Of a DNA stretch of 64,000 nt, positions 42,964-52,700 are shown piece after piece. Origin of the DNA: Neptunomonas japonica DSM 18939. GTDB taxonomy: Bacteria > Pseudomonadota > Gammaproteobacteria > Pseudomonadales > Balneatricaceae. Location of the stretch: assembly GCF_000422765.1 (NCBI RefSeq), contig NZ_AUGR01000020.1, positions 1 through 64,000 on the forward strand, written 5' to 3'. The notes under the pieces were generated by a model that was not told the DNA's origin, did not search any database, and saw nothing but the letters and a program-made list of their open reading frames with translations. The position numbers were made by a program, and so were the translations under genes. Each line of letters starts with the position of its first letter. Positions within the stretch are counted from its first letter, which is position 1.

Positions 42964-44871
42964 TTAGTGCTTGGTTTGTCTAAGTATCTGTTGCAGAAAA
43001 ACCTCGGGTAGGTCTGGCTTACCATATAGGTAGCCCTGGCCAATCTCGCATTGAGCTTGTGTAATAAAATTTGATTGTTCGATGGTTTCAATACCTTCAG
43101 CAACGACATGTAGTTTGAGGTTGCGAGCCATAGATATGATGGCCGTCACCAGATCTTGGTTGCGGCTAGATTCTGCAAGACTTGATATGAAGCTGCGATC
43201 AATTTTTACGGTATCAAATGGGAATTTTTGTAAGTAGCTCAGTGACGAATAGCCCGTCCCAAAATCATCAAGTGAAATGCGTACTCCGGACTCGGCTAAA
43301 ACATTAAGAATTTCTAGGGCTTGAGCTTCATCTTGCAACAGGACGCCTTCTGTTATTTCAACTTCTAGGCAGTGAGGTGGTAGCTCGTAAAATTCAAGCA
43401 ACTCAAGGATATGAGTTGCCAGCTGGTTATCCCTAAACTGTATGGGAGAAATGTTGACGGCAACATATACTTCAACTTGATGTGTTTTGCACCAATGGGC
43501 AGTTTGCTTTATTGCTGAACGAAGCACGAAGTTGCCTATGCTTAAAATAAGACCGCTTTGTTCCGCAATAGGAATGAAACTATCAGGCGGAACACTGCCC
43601 AGCATCGAGTTATTCCACCGTAGTAGCGCTTCGGCACCGATGATTTTTCTTGATTGTGTACAGATTAAAGGCTGATAGTGTAATGTTAGTTCTTTATTTT
43701 TCAATGCGTTAGATAGCTGGGATTCTATTTGTAGACGGGTGCTTATTTGAGACAGCATACTTAGATTGAAAAACTGATATTGATTATCAGCAGTGGCTTG
43801 TTTGCTTATACGTGCAGCACTTGATTTGCGTAATAGTTCATCCATATCTAACGCATCGTCCGGGTATAAGGCAATGCCTATGCTAACTGATAATGGAATG
43901 GCCTGCTCCTCTGTGACAACGGGCCTGCTAAAACTGAAGAGTTGGCAAAGCTTGTTGGCTAGTTGAGCAGATTCTTCTGCAATGCTGTGCTCTTGAGCTG
44001 TGTAAAGAATAATAAATTGATCGCCACTCAGGTGTGCTAAAAATGCTGTAGCCGGAATGTGCTGTTTGAGTTGGCGTGCTATTGTATGAATGACGTTATC
44101 TCCGGCCATATATCCGAAGTTATCATTAATCACTTTCATATTATTAATGCCGACGTGCAAGACCGCGGCTGAAAGAGGGGTTAATGACGCGTTTTCTAAC
44201 GCTTTGAACTTTTCTTTTAATAACTTTCTGTTTGGCAGTCCTGTGAGAATATCGTAGTGCTTTTGCTGGTAGATGATTTTTTCTGCAGAGTTGCGTTCAT
44301 CTATCTCTTGGGAAAGACGGTGATAGAGTGTTTCTAATTCATTGGTACGCTGGTGAACACGCTGTTCTAAGTATTCATTGGCATACTGTAATTTGAACGT
44401 CTGATATAAAATGGTGAGGCTGGCTTCTACAGATTTTTGGAAACGGTACAATAACTGACGCTTTTGCTCATTATACTGATTGGCTTTGTTGTCTAAGATA
44501 CATATTGTGCCAAAGGCCTCTCCAGTGGGCCAATTCAGAGGGAGGCCGCAATAAGAAATCATGCCTATTTTGATATCTGGATTATGATCCCATATGGGGT
44601 CAACTAAGGCATTCGCTACTAGCAGTTCTGCTTGTTGCTTAATAACGGTTTCACAATATAAGCCTTGGCCTAATTCTTCTTTATGGCCACAGTGGTAAGG
44701 GTTGTAGTCGTGCTGACTACTGGCAAATACTTCAATATCTTTAGCATGTACACGCATGATTAATGACGTAGGGATTTCACAAATGCTTGCGATCAGGTCA
44801 ACAGATTGCTGCCAGCCATCAAGTACGTCATCTGGAATGCCAATAGTGTGGATATTTATAGCATCGTTCAT
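42964..44871 (-). CDS. GAF-GGDEF-EAL protein, probable c-di-GMP phosphodiesterase
   Basis: A 635-residue signalling protein: GAF domain (about residues 20-155), short coiled coil, GGDEF domain (about 205-365) and EAL domain (about 385-630). The GGDEF site is degenerate: SGDQF (282-286) replaces GGDEF, and the metal-binding DID segment reads GIN (about 241-243), so cyclase activity is unlikely. The EAL domain keeps EALLRW (414-419), the DDFGTGYSSLSYL segment and the following KIDRSF. It therefore most likely breaks down c-di-GMP, with GAF sensing a small ligand. MshE, the pilus ATPase in this window, has a c-di-GMP-binding motif. Confidence 0.85.
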   Translation of the reverse strand: MNDAINIHTIGIPDDVLDGWQQSVDLIASICEIPTSLIMRVHAKDIEVFASSQHDYNPYHCGHKEELGQGLYCETVIKQQAELLVANALVDPIWDHNPDIKIGMISYCGLPLNWPTGEAFGTICILDNKANQYNEQKRQLLYRFQKSVEASLTILYQTFKLQYANEYLEQRVHQRTNELETLYHRLSQEIDERNSAEKIIYQQKHYDILTGLPNRKLLKEKFKALENASLTPLSAAVLHVGINNMKVINDNFGYMAGDNVIHTIARQLKQHIPATAFLAHLSGDQFIILYTAQEHSIAEESAQLANKLCQLFSFSRPVVTEEQAIPLSVSIGIALYPDDALDMDELLRKSSAARISKQATADNQYQFFNLSMLSQISTRLQIESQLSNALKNKELTLHYQPLICTQSRKIIGAEALLRWNNSMLGSVPPDSFIPIAEQSGLILSIGNFVLRSAIKQTAHWCKTHQVEVYVAVNISPIQFRDNQLATHILELLEFYELPPHCLEVEITEGVLLQDEAQALEILNVLAESGVRISLDDFGTGYSSLSYLQKFPFDTVKIDRSFISSLAESSRNQDLVTAIISMARNLKLHVVAEGIETIEQSNFITQAQCEIGQGYLYGKPDLPEVFLQQILRQTKH

Positions 44872-44989
44872 TTTTTATGTAGTCTATAAAAAGTAGCCAA
44901 TATTATGATAGATGGGATTCTCTGCTTTACCAGTGGCCGCTTGATTTAATAGGCTTCAAACAATAGGCGTGGTGTTTAAATCGTTGAAA

Positions 44990-45019
44990 TAATAAAGAGC
45001 TACAAAAGTGTGCAGCTCT
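44990..45019 (-). terminator. Terminator after phaB
   Basis: On the minus strand AGAGCTGCA and TGTAGCTCT form a 9-bp stem with one wobble, followed by TTTATTATTT. It lies 32 bases after the phaB stop. Confidence 0.55.
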
Positions 45020-45050
45020 ATTCGTAGAGGCTTAAAAGCTTTTAAAAGAG

Positions 45051-45794
45051 TTAAGCCATATATTGGCCGCCGTTTACCGAGATATTGGTACCGGTAATAA
45101 AGCCAGCATCATCTGCCGTTAAGAAAGAAACCGCACGAGCAATCTCTTCTGGCTGGCCCAAGCGCCCAACAGGAATACCACCAACAATACTGTTTAATAC
45201 GTTCTCTGGTACTTGGCGTACCATCGGTGTGTCAATATAGCCGGGTGAAACCGAGTTCACGGTTACGCCTTTTTTGGCACCTTCTTGAGCAATCGCTTTG
45301 GTAAAGCCATAAATGCCTGCTTTCGCAGCCGAGTAATTAGCTTGTCCGAACTGACCTTTTTCGCCATTTAGCGAAGAGATGTTAACGATACGCCCCCAGC
45401 CGCGATTACACATCGCTTCAAAGATTGGCTGGCTCATATTAAACATAGAGTTTAGGTTCGTGCCTATAACGGCTTGCCACTGCTCCGGCTGCATTTTTTT
45501 CAGAGGGGCATCGCGCGTAATGCCGGCATTGTTGACCAGAATATCAACGCTACCTTCGGAGCTTTCTATTTCTTCTAGTAAGCGTTTGCAGTCATTGAAA
45601 TCCGAAACATCTACGGCCTTCATTGTGATATCAAAACCTTGCTGTTTCATCTCTTCTTGCCAGCTGGCAGCTGCCGCATCATGTCCAGGTACAAAGGTAC
45701 CCACGACTTTGCGGCCTTGTTCGGCTAGCGCTTTACACATTGATTCACCTAGGCCGCCGTTTGCACCTGTCACTATGGCTATACGTTGCGTCAT
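45051..45794 (-). CDS. phaB: Acetoacetyl-CoA reductase (PhaB-like)
   Basis: A 247-residue short-chain dehydrogenase. It has the NADP-binding TGANGGLGESM (about residues 9-19), the NNAG motif, and the catalytic Ser-Tyr-Lys set (NISSLNG, then YSAAK). The GQFGQANYSAAKAGIYGFTKA and PGYIDTPMV text is typical of PhaB, which makes (R)-3-hydroxybutyryl-CoA for polyhydroxybutyrate. No PHA synthase lies in the window. The 5' end has an A-rich AAGAATAA segment overlapping the ribosome site. A FabG-like role is less likely. Confidence 0.87.
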   Translation of the reverse strand: MTQRIAIVTGANGGLGESMCKALAEQGRKVVGTFVPGHDAAAASWQEEMKQQGFDITMKAVDVSDFNDCKRLLEEIESSEGSVDILVNNAGITRDAPLKKMQPEQWQAVIGTNLNSMFNMSQPIFEAMCNRGWGRIVNISSLNGEKGQFGQANYSAAKAGIYGFTKAIAQEGAKKGVTVNSVSPGYIDTPMVRQVPENVLNSIVGGIPVGRLGQPEEIARAVSFLTADDAGFITGTNISVNGGQYMA

Positions 45795-45804
45795 TTTTTT
45801 ATCC

Positions 45805-45812
45805 TTATTCTT
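45805..45812 (-). promoter_or_regulatory. A-rich (AAnAAnAA) motif overlapping the phaB ribosome site
   Basis: AAGAATAA on the minus strand fits the AAnAAnAA form and overlaps the AAGGAT ribosome-binding site of phaB. With crc in the same genome this is a candidate Hfq/Crc site. The surrounding region is A-rich, so chance is a real alternative. Confidence 0.35.
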
Positions 45813-45859
45813 TTTAATAGATGATTAATTAAGCTGTTAACTAAGTTTATGATTCAAAG

Positions 45860-47233
45860 TTAGCTGCTCAGAAGTGATTTAATTGAAGAAGAAAGGCTTC
45901 GCTTATTTTGACTAAGATAAGCTTGACTGCGCTTTTCAATGTTGGGCAGATCATATAGGTAATTCACCATAAATCCTGCTGCTTGATTTAGACCGTTCAC
46001 TGAGGTGTCTGCCATCCAGTTTAACTGGGCTATTTGTGCACCATTACTGAGATGGAAATGTGTCACAGAGTCAGCCGCAGTACCGCCAACACGTTCTGCT
46101 TTGGCGAGATAATAAGCGGCTAATTTGCTTAGCGGTGCCTTTAGCTGTGGTTCTGCCAGTTGCTCCATAGTCAGTGTAAGGGCTTGATCTTGTATGTGAG
46201 GTAATAGGGCTTTTCCACCGGGTAACTGTTCTAGCTCTTCTGCTGGTTGCTTATGAATCCAGCGAGTAAGGCCCGGTATAGGCGAAAGTGTGGAAAACTG
46301 TTTTAAATGAGGGAACTCATGTTGCAGTTCTTTCACAACGCGCTTAATCAAGAAATTACCAAAACTGATACCTGCCAACCCTTGTTGTGCATTGGAGATA
46401 GAGTAAAAAATAGCAGTGTCGGCTTGGTCAATATCGCCGACAGGTGCTGTTTCATCTAACAGGGTTTGGACGTTATCAGAGAGCCCTTTTACGAGAGCTA
46501 CCTCAACAAAAATAAGAGGCTCGTTCGGCATGTTGGGGTGGAAAAACGCGAAGCAGCGCCTGTCTGAGTCTAGGCGATTTTTTAGGTCATCCCAGCTGGT
46601 GATGGCATGTACGGCTTCGTAGGCAATCAGCTTTTCTAATAGTTCTGCACTGGAGTGCCAATTGATCTGTTCCAGCTGTAATAGGCCGATATCAAACCAG
46701 CTTATCAGCAGCCGCTTAAGGTCTGCTTCCAAAGGTTTTAATTCGGGGTGCTGCTTTCGTAAAGAAAGAATCTGCGCGCGCATATCAACCAGAAACTTGA
46801 TGCCTTCGGGTAGCTCATTGAAAAGCGTTAGCAGTTTCATTCTGGGGGGCTCAAGTACATTTCTCAGTTGGCGTGCCGCTTCTGCACGGGAGTCGTCACT
46901 GGCTTCTTGCCAACGTTCTATGTACTGCTCTACATCCACACGATTGGTATCGTAGTGCAACGCTAAAATAGACAAGAATCGTTGTTGCCCTATAGGGTCC
47001 AGCTCTAAATAGCTTTGCCCTAAAGTGGCGGCTCTAGCGCGTGACGCTATTTCTCCGCCCTTGTCCGCAAGGCAGTGATCAATCCATGTTCTGAGAATCG
47101 CTTCATCATCGCTGCTTAACTCAGGAGATAAGTTTAATCGCTCTAGCGTAGCGCGGTTATCAGTTGCTTCGCGCCAAGCCAGGCGTATATGACTAAACGT
47201 GCGCTCTAAGAAGCTGTTATTTGATGTAGCCAC
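45860..47233 (-). CDS. Malonyl-CoA decarboxylase
   Basis: A 457-residue enzyme that turns malonyl-CoA into acetyl-CoA and CO2. The N-terminal half is helical; the C-terminal acetyltransferase-like domain shows CFAFFHPNMPNEPLIFVEVA, STLSPIPGLTRW and VTHFHLSNGAQIAQLNWMAD, with the conserved His and Asn-Gly-Ala of the family active site. It is divergent from a MaoC hydratase gene. A hairpin with T runs in both directions lies between them at 47303-47330. A role in malonate or fatty acid balance is inferred. Confidence 0.9.
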   Translation of the reverse strand: MATSNNSFLERTFSHIRLAWREATDNRATLERLNLSPELSSDDEAILRTWIDHCLADKGGEIASRARAATLGQSYLELDPIGQQRFLSILALHYDTNRVDVEQYIERWQEASDDSRAEAARQLRNVLEPPRMKLLTLFNELPEGIKFLVDMRAQILSLRKQHPELKPLEADLKRLLISWFDIGLLQLEQINWHSSAELLEKLIAYEAVHAITSWDDLKNRLDSDRRCFAFFHPNMPNEPLIFVEVALVKGLSDNVQTLLDETAPVGDIDQADTAIFYSISNAQQGLAGISFGNFLIKRVVKELQHEFPHLKQFSTLSPIPGLTRWIHKQPAEELEQLPGGKALLPHIQDQALTLTMEQLAEPQLKAPLSKLAAYYLAKAERVGGTAADSVTHFHLSNGAQIAQLNWMADTSVNGLNQAAGFMVNYLYDLPNIEKRSQAYLSQNKRSLSSSIKSLLSS

Positions 47234-47302
47234 TATGCCTTACCTCGTTTTATGGAGAGGGGTTTACGTGCTTGCTATAAACACGCTAACAAAATAAAAA
47301 TC

Positions 47303-47331
47303 AAAAACCAAGGGTTAATACTTGGTTTTTT
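47303..47331. terminator. Terminator-like palindrome in a divergent promoter region
   Basis: AAAAACCAAG, an 8-base loop, then CTTGGTTTTT: a perfect 10-bp stem with T runs in both directions. Unusually it lies between divergent gene starts (mcd at 47233 and the MaoC gene at 47393), so it could attenuate one of them or act as an operator rather than end a transcript. Confidence 0.6.
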
Positions 47332-47392
47332 AAGTGAAAACCATTAGTTTAATAATCATCAACACTTAAAACATGACAGATTTGGGGGATTT

Positions 47393-47833
47393 ATGCAGGA
47401 ATTACACGGTTTTTATCTGGAAGATTTAGAAGTAGGTCAGACGGCAAATTACGCTAAAACAATCACCGAAGCAGATGTGGTGTTATTTGCTGGCATTTCT
47501 GGTGACGACAACCCGGTTCATATCAATGCTGAGTATGCTGCACAAACGATGTTTAAAGATCGCATCGTGCATGGCATGTTTAGCGCTGCGCTAATTTCAG
47601 CTGTTTTGGGAACACGTATGCCAGGGCCGGGTGCTATTTATATCGATCAACAAATTAGCTTCAAAGCACCGGTGTACATTGGTGATACGGTAACAGCGAC
47701 AGCAACAGTGATGGAAATTAATGAGCAGCGCCGCCGTGTGACACTGAAAACAGTGTGTACTGTGAAAGGAAAAATAGTGGCGGAAGGCGTCGCAACTAAC
47801 ATGGTAGATCGTCGTCCAGTAGGGGATAAATAA
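47393..47833 (+). CDS. MaoC-type (R)-specific enoyl-CoA hydratase (PhaJ-like)
   Basis: A 146-residue hot-dog-fold enzyme with the hydratase-2 motif FAGISGDDNPVHINAEYA (about residues 29-46, catalytic Asp and His) and HGMFSAALISAVLGT. Such enzymes turn enoyl-CoA into (R)-3-hydroxyacyl-CoA, linking fatty acid oxidation to polyhydroxyalkanoate synthesis. The next gene starts one base after its stop. The ribosome site is not strong (TTTGGGGGATTT before ATG). Confidence 0.87.
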   Translation: MQELHGFYLEDLEVGQTANYAKTITEADVVLFAGISGDDNPVHINAEYAAQTMFKDRIVHGMFSAALISAVLGTRMPGPGAIYIDQQISFKAPVYIGDTVTATATVMEINEQRRRVTLKTVCTVKGKIVAEGVATNMVDRRPVGDK

Positions 47834-47834
47834 C

Positions 47835-48380
47835 ATGATGTTACAAAAAGATAATTCGTGCTTGATGGTGATTGATGTGCAAGCGCGCTTGTTACCCGGC
47901 ATCCATGAAAGCGCGAAGCTAGTGGCGTATTGCGACTCACTAGTTGAGCTTGCCCAAGAACTGAGCATTCCTGTTTTTGGGACAGAGCAATACCCAGAAG
48001 GGGTAGGCCCTACGGCAGATGGTTTGCGGGAGCGTGTTGGTGAAGGTGAGTTTACAGGTAAAACTTTTTTCTCTTGTGTTGATGCGCCGCAATTCCAAGA
48101 CAAGCTAAAAACTATTACACAGGATCAGGTTGTGATCTGTGGAATGGAGGCGCATGCCTGTGTTCTACAAAGCGCGATGAGCTTTAAAGCGATGGGCAAA
48201 CAGGTCTTTGTTGTGGCCGATGCTATTTCTGCTCGTAATCCCAAAGATACCGAGTTTGCTATTGCTCGCATGCGTGAAGAAGGTATCAAGATCATTACGC
48301 GTGAAATGGTAGGTTTCGAGTGGCTGCGCCGCTCCGACGCAGAAGGGTTTAAATTGTTTAGCAAAAAATTCCTTCGCTGA
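47835..48380 (+). CDS. Isochorismatase-family cysteine hydrolase
   Basis: A 181-residue hydrolase of the isochorismatase/nicotinamidase fold. The catalytic triad is visible: Asp in MVIDVQARLL (about residue 14), Lys in GKTFFS (about residue 77) and Cys in CGMEAHACVLQ (about residue 107). The substrate is not clear from sequence; YcaC-like proteins often have unknown substrates. It sits one base after the hydratase gene and 49 bases before the acyl-CoA synthetase gene, probably in one operon. Confidence 0.87.
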   Translation: MMLQKDNSCLMVIDVQARLLPGIHESAKLVAYCDSLVELAQELSIPVFGTEQYPEGVGPTADGLRERVGEGEFTGKTFFSCVDAPQFQDKLKTITQDQVVICGMEAHACVLQSAMSFKAMGKQVFVVADAISARNPKDTEFAIARMREEGIKIITREMVGFEWLRRSDAEGFKLFSKKFLR

Positions 48381-48429
48381 GTCAGCACAGCTATATGTAA
48401 AGCGGTGCTATACCGCAAGGAGAATAGGT

Positions 48430-50070
48430 ATGGAAAATAACAATAAAAGCCCGTACGAAAGCGGCCTTGATAAGGTGCCAGCTAATTTTGAAGCACTGAG
48501 CCCGATTCCTTTCATTGAACGCGCCGCTTCTGTTTATCCTCATCGCCCTGCGGTTATCTACGGTGATCTGCTTCGGTCATGGAAAGATACATATGCACGC
48601 TGTTGCCAGCTTGCTTGTGCACTCGAAAAGCGAGGTGTCGGCAAGGGCGATACGATTGCCGCTTTGTTGCCTAACTTGCCTGAAATGCTTGAGTTACATT
48701 TTGCAGCGCCTATGATAGGTGCTGTATTGAATGCGCAGAATATTCGTTTGGATGCCGATACTATTGCTTTCATGCTTAATCATAGTCAGGCCAGCGTACT
48801 CATGGTCGATGCTGAGTTTGCAGAGCTAGCCCAAAAAGCCCTGTCGCAGTGCGATCATTCGGTGCTGGTTATTGATGTAGAAGATGCCGCCAGCGGGTTT
48901 GATGAGCACATTGGCTCTATGACGTATGAGCAGTTATTGCAAGAAGGTGATGCTGCTTATCAATGGCGTTTACCTGATGATGAGTGGCAGGCGATTGCGC
49001 TGAACTACACCTCCGGCACGACGGGCAACCCTAAAGGGGTTGTTTATCATCATCGCGGTGCATATCAGAATGCGCTGAGTAATATTTTAGGCCAGAACTT
49101 ACCCCCACATGCGGTATACCTGTGGACATTGCCAATGTTTCATTGCAATGGCTGGTGCTACCCCTGGTCTGTTACTGCTGTAGCAGGCACGCACGTTTGC
49201 CTACGAAATGTACGCGCCGCTGATATTTTTACTGCACTGAGTGCTTATAAAGTCACGCACTTTTGTGGCGCGCCTATTGTTTTAAATATGATGTTGAATG
49301 CTCCTGAAGCTGCCAATATTGAACTTGAGCAAGAGGTCACAGTTACAACCGGTGGTGCAGCGCCTCCGGCGGCAATTATTGAGGGAATGGAGCGCTTAGG
49401 CATTAAAGTGGTGCATGCTTATGGGCTAACTGAAACCTATGGTCCCAGTGTGTTTTGTGACTTTCAGCAAGCATGGGCAGAGCTACCTATGGAGGAAAAG
49501 GCTGTCAAAATGGCGCGCCAAGGTGTGCGAGCACCGGCAGTAGGGCGTCTAATGGTTGCTAATGCATTAACCCTTGAGCCTTTACCGCACGATGGCGAAT
49601 CGATGGGTGAAGTATTTATTCGCGGCAATACAGTAATGAAAGGCTATCTGGCTAACCCAGAGGCGACGCAGGAAGCGTTTCAAGGAGGCTGGTTTCATAC
49701 GGGTGATCTAGCGGTGTGCCACCCTGACGGTTATATCGAAGTTAAAGATAGAGCAAAAGACATTATTATTTCTGGTGGAGAAAATATCTCAACGCTCGAG
49801 GTAGAAAACACCCTCTATCAGCACCCCGATATTCTGGAAGCGGCCGTCGTTGCCTTGTCTGATGATAAGTGGGGCGAAGTGCCTTGTGCGGTTATTACGC
49901 TCAAAGCAGGAGCTGATGCTAGTGCTGATGATCTTATTCAGTTCTGCCGTTCACGCTTAGCGCATTTCAAATGCCCTAAACAGGTAGTTTTCTCGGCTTT
50001 ACCCAAAACCTCCACCGGTAAGATACAGAAGTTTGCATTACGTGAATTAGTCAAAACAGCGCAACAATGA
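48430..50070 (+). CDS. Medium-chain-type acyl-CoA synthetase (AMP-forming)
   Basis: A 546-residue AMP-forming ligase with YTSGTTGNPKGVVYHH (about residues 194-209), AYGLTETYGPS, the adenylate-binding GWFHTGDLAVCHPDGYIEVKD and the C-terminal PKTSTGKIQK (lysine near the end). It activates a fatty or aromatic acid as a CoA thioester; chain length cannot be told. AAGGAG precedes the ATG. AATAACAATAA follows within the first six codons, which fits an Hfq/Crc-type motif. Confidence 0.9.
   Translation: MENNNKSPYESGLDKVPANFEALSPIPFIERAASVYPHRPAVIYGDLLRSWKDTYARCCQLACALEKRGVGKGDTIAALLPNLPEMLELHFAAPMIGAVLNAQNIRLDADTIAFMLNHSQASVLMVDAEFAELAQKALSQCDHSVLVIDVEDAASGFDEHIGSMTYEQLLQEGDAAYQWRLPDDEWQAIALNYTSGTTGNPKGVVYHHRGAYQNALSNILGQNLPPHAVYLWTLPMFHCNGWCYPWSVTAVAGTHVCLRNVRAADIFTALSAYKVTHFCGAPIVLNMMLNAPEAANIELEQEVTVTTGGAAPPAAIIEGMERLGIKVVHAYGLTETYGPSVFCDFQQAWAELPMEEKAVKMARQGVRAPAVGRLMVANALTLEPLPHDGESMGEVFIRGNTVMKGYLANPEATQEAFQGGWFHTGDLAVCHPDGYIEVKDRAKDIIISGGENISTLEVENTLYQHPDILEAAVVALSDDKWGEVPCAVITLKAGADASADDLIQFCRSRLAHFKCPKQVVFSALPKTSTGKIQKFALRELVKTAQQ
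48436..48446 (+). promoter_or_regulatory. A-rich AAnAAnAAnAA motif at the acyl-CoA synthetase start
   Basis: AATAACAATAA starts 6 bases after the first base of the start codon and is an extended AAnAAnAA repeat, the form bound by Hfq with Crc near starts of catabolic genes in Pseudomonas. Genes of acid catabolism are common Crc targets there. Confidence 0.45.
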
Positions 50071-50111
50071 ACACGTCGCTTTTGAGCTAATTTGCTATGA
50101 TAGGAGGCTGA

Positions 50112-51317
50112 ATGATATTGAGTTCAGGAAATAATCCCCCGATGGAAGCTTCTAGTGCGCAGCAAGGTCAAAGTGCTTTAACAGATGATGCGGAACGTAA
50201 TCGCTTGCTGGCTGAAATGGCTGAGCAATCTACCGATATGATTTCGCGTCATACACCGCAAGAGTGGCGCTTTATCTATGCATCGCCAGCCGTCACTCAC
50301 CTTTTGGGTTATAGCGTTGATGAAATTATCGGTATGTCTGCATATGAGTTGTATCATCCTGATGAGGTAGAAGACTTTAAGCGTCGACGTCCTAGCGTGT
50401 TCTATGAAAAAGGTTTTTATACGCATACTTATCGTTTTCGCTGCAAAGATGGACATTATACGTGGTTAGAAAGTACTAGTCGCTCGATTCGGGATGAACA
50501 ATCTGGCGAGTTAAAAGAGATTCTTGTTGTTTCGCGTGATGTTAGCCGCCGCATCGAAGCAGAAGCACGTATGTTGCAATACCAAAAAGAACTTAATCGC
50601 GCTTCACGTTTAGTGGTAATGGGAGAGATGGCGTCGGGGCTGGCTCATGAGCTAAATCAGCCGCTAACCGCTATTGTTAACTATGCGCGTGGAATCGAGA
50701 GGCGCTTAGAGTCTAAGCAGACTCTTTCATTAGAAGAGGTTACGCCTGTATTGCAGCGGATTACCTCTACGGCTATGCGAGCGGGTGGTATCTTGCATCG
50801 CATGATGGATTTTGCACGTAAGCAAGAGTCGGTTAGAGAGCAGCTAGATTTACATGGTCTGATTGATGATCTACTTGAGTTTTGTGCGAGTTCAGCGGCG
50901 CAGAATAATGTGTTGTTAGAAAATCGAACACCGGCCATTTTACCTCAGGTGATGGCAGATCGTGTGCAGCTTGAGCAGGTGTTTCTTAATTTGATTTTAA
51001 ATGCGATTGAGTCTTGTCAGACAAAACCGGAAGATGAGCCATTGTCTGTGTGGATTGATGCTTCTCTGGTGAAGAACGAACAGGTTATAATTTCAGTTTA
51101 TGACCAAGGTGAAGGCCTTAGTGGCGATGTTGAGCAGTTATTTGAACAGTTCTTCACTACTAAAGCTGAAGGGCTGGGTATGGGGTTATCGATCAGCCGC
51201 TCATTGATAGAAGCGCATGGTGGGCAATTGCGCGGTGAAAAATTACCGGGTAAAGGCAGCGCTTTTCATGTGGTGTTACCGCTTTCCCTATCGTCTATTG
51301 AGGAGTTGAATGAGTAA
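50112..51317 (+). CDS. PAS-domain sensor histidine kinase (FixL-like)
   Basis: A 401-residue kinase: PAS domain (about residues 45-150; FIYASPAVTHLLGYSVDEI), PAC segment (FRCKDGHYTWLESTSR), and a kinase core with the phospho-accepting His in GLAHELNQPLTAIVNYARG (about residues 175-193), N box NLILNAIES and G2 box GLGMGLSIS. No membrane span is seen, so it is cytoplasmic. It is FixL-like in layout, but I cannot confirm heme binding. AGGAGG precedes the ATG by 4 bases. The next gene, its regulator, overlaps by 8 bases. Confidence 0.88.
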   Translation: MILSSGNNPPMEASSAQQGQSALTDDAERNRLLAEMAEQSTDMISRHTPQEWRFIYASPAVTHLLGYSVDEIIGMSAYELYHPDEVEDFKRRRPSVFYEKGFYTHTYRFRCKDGHYTWLESTSRSIRDEQSGELKEILVVSRDVSRRIEAEARMLQYQKELNRASRLVVMGEMASGLAHELNQPLTAIVNYARGIERRLESKQTLSLEEVTPVLQRITSTAMRAGGILHRMMDFARKQESVREQLDLHGLIDDLLEFCASSAAQNNVLLENRTPAILPQVMADRVQLEQVFLNLILNAIESCQTKPEDEPLSVWIDASLVKNEQVIISVYDQGEGLSGDVEQLFEQFFTTKAEGLGMGLSISRSLIEAHGGQLRGEKLPGKGSAFHVVLPLSLSSIEELNE

Positions 51318-51945
51318 TCAGCCTAAGCAAATTATTTTTGTTGTTGATGATGATGCTGATGTCCGTGACTCACTCAAGTGGTTACTGGAGTCTGTAGATC
51401 TTAATGTGAGGGTGTTTGAAACGGCCCAGCGTTTTCTTGACGGCTGTCCAGAAAGCGCTCAAGGGTGCATCCTCATGGATGTTCGTATGCCAGGTATGAG
51501 TGGGCTAAGTGCTCAAACCCAGCTGGCTGAACGGCGCATCTATATGCCGCTGATTATGATTTCAGGTCATGCTGATGTAGATATGGCTGTATCAGCCATG
51601 ACACAAGGTGCTCTCACTTTCTTACAAAAGCCGTTCAGCGATCAGGCATTGATTGATATTGTTCAACAAGCTCTGTTGCAAGACTCTGCGCGCTGTCACC
51701 AAGCAGAATTGATCAGTGATGTGCGTGCGTGCTATGCGAATCTTACTAAGCGAGAACGACAGGTTTTTGATGGTGTGGTTGCAGGTTTAGCGAATCAAGA
51801 AGTGGCAGACCACTTGGGTATTAATCGCAAGACGGTAGAAGGGCATCGCGCCAATATGATGGCCAAAATGCAAGCAGGTTCATTATCAGAACTTATCCAA
51901 ATGTCTGTTGCGCTAGGTCTGGTCAAAAGTTATGGGCAGAACTAA
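51310..51945 (+). CDS. FixJ-family response regulator
   Basis: A 211-residue regulator with a receiver domain (about residues 8-120: acidic pair DDD, phospho-Asp in CILMDVRMPG, Lys in FLQKPFS) and a LuxR-type helix-turn-helix (about 145-205; LTKRERQVFDGVVAGLANQEV). It partners the kinase in the overlapping gene. In Pseudomonas and rhizobia FixLJ-type pairs control oxygen or carbon-linked genes; the acyl-CoA genes upstream are possible targets, inferred only from position. Confidence 0.9.
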   Translation: MSNQPKQIIFVVDDDADVRDSLKWLLESVDLNVRVFETAQRFLDGCPESAQGCILMDVRMPGMSGLSAQTQLAERRIYMPLIMISGHADVDMAVSAMTQGALTFLQKPFSDQALIDIVQQALLQDSARCHQAELISDVRACYANLTKRERQVFDGVVAGLANQEVADHLGINRKTVEGHRANMMAKMQAGSLSELIQMSVALGLVKSYGQN

Positions 51946-51969
51946 AATTAAAGCTAAAACCGTCTCTAA

Positions 51970-52611
<642 letters not shown>

Positions 52612-52700
52612 GCCGTGTAAGGTAAAATTTCGCCCCTTTGGATTTCTTAAGTAAGATCTCCTAAACTGATATTTAAACAAACCAAATTTTGAGGTTTAGC

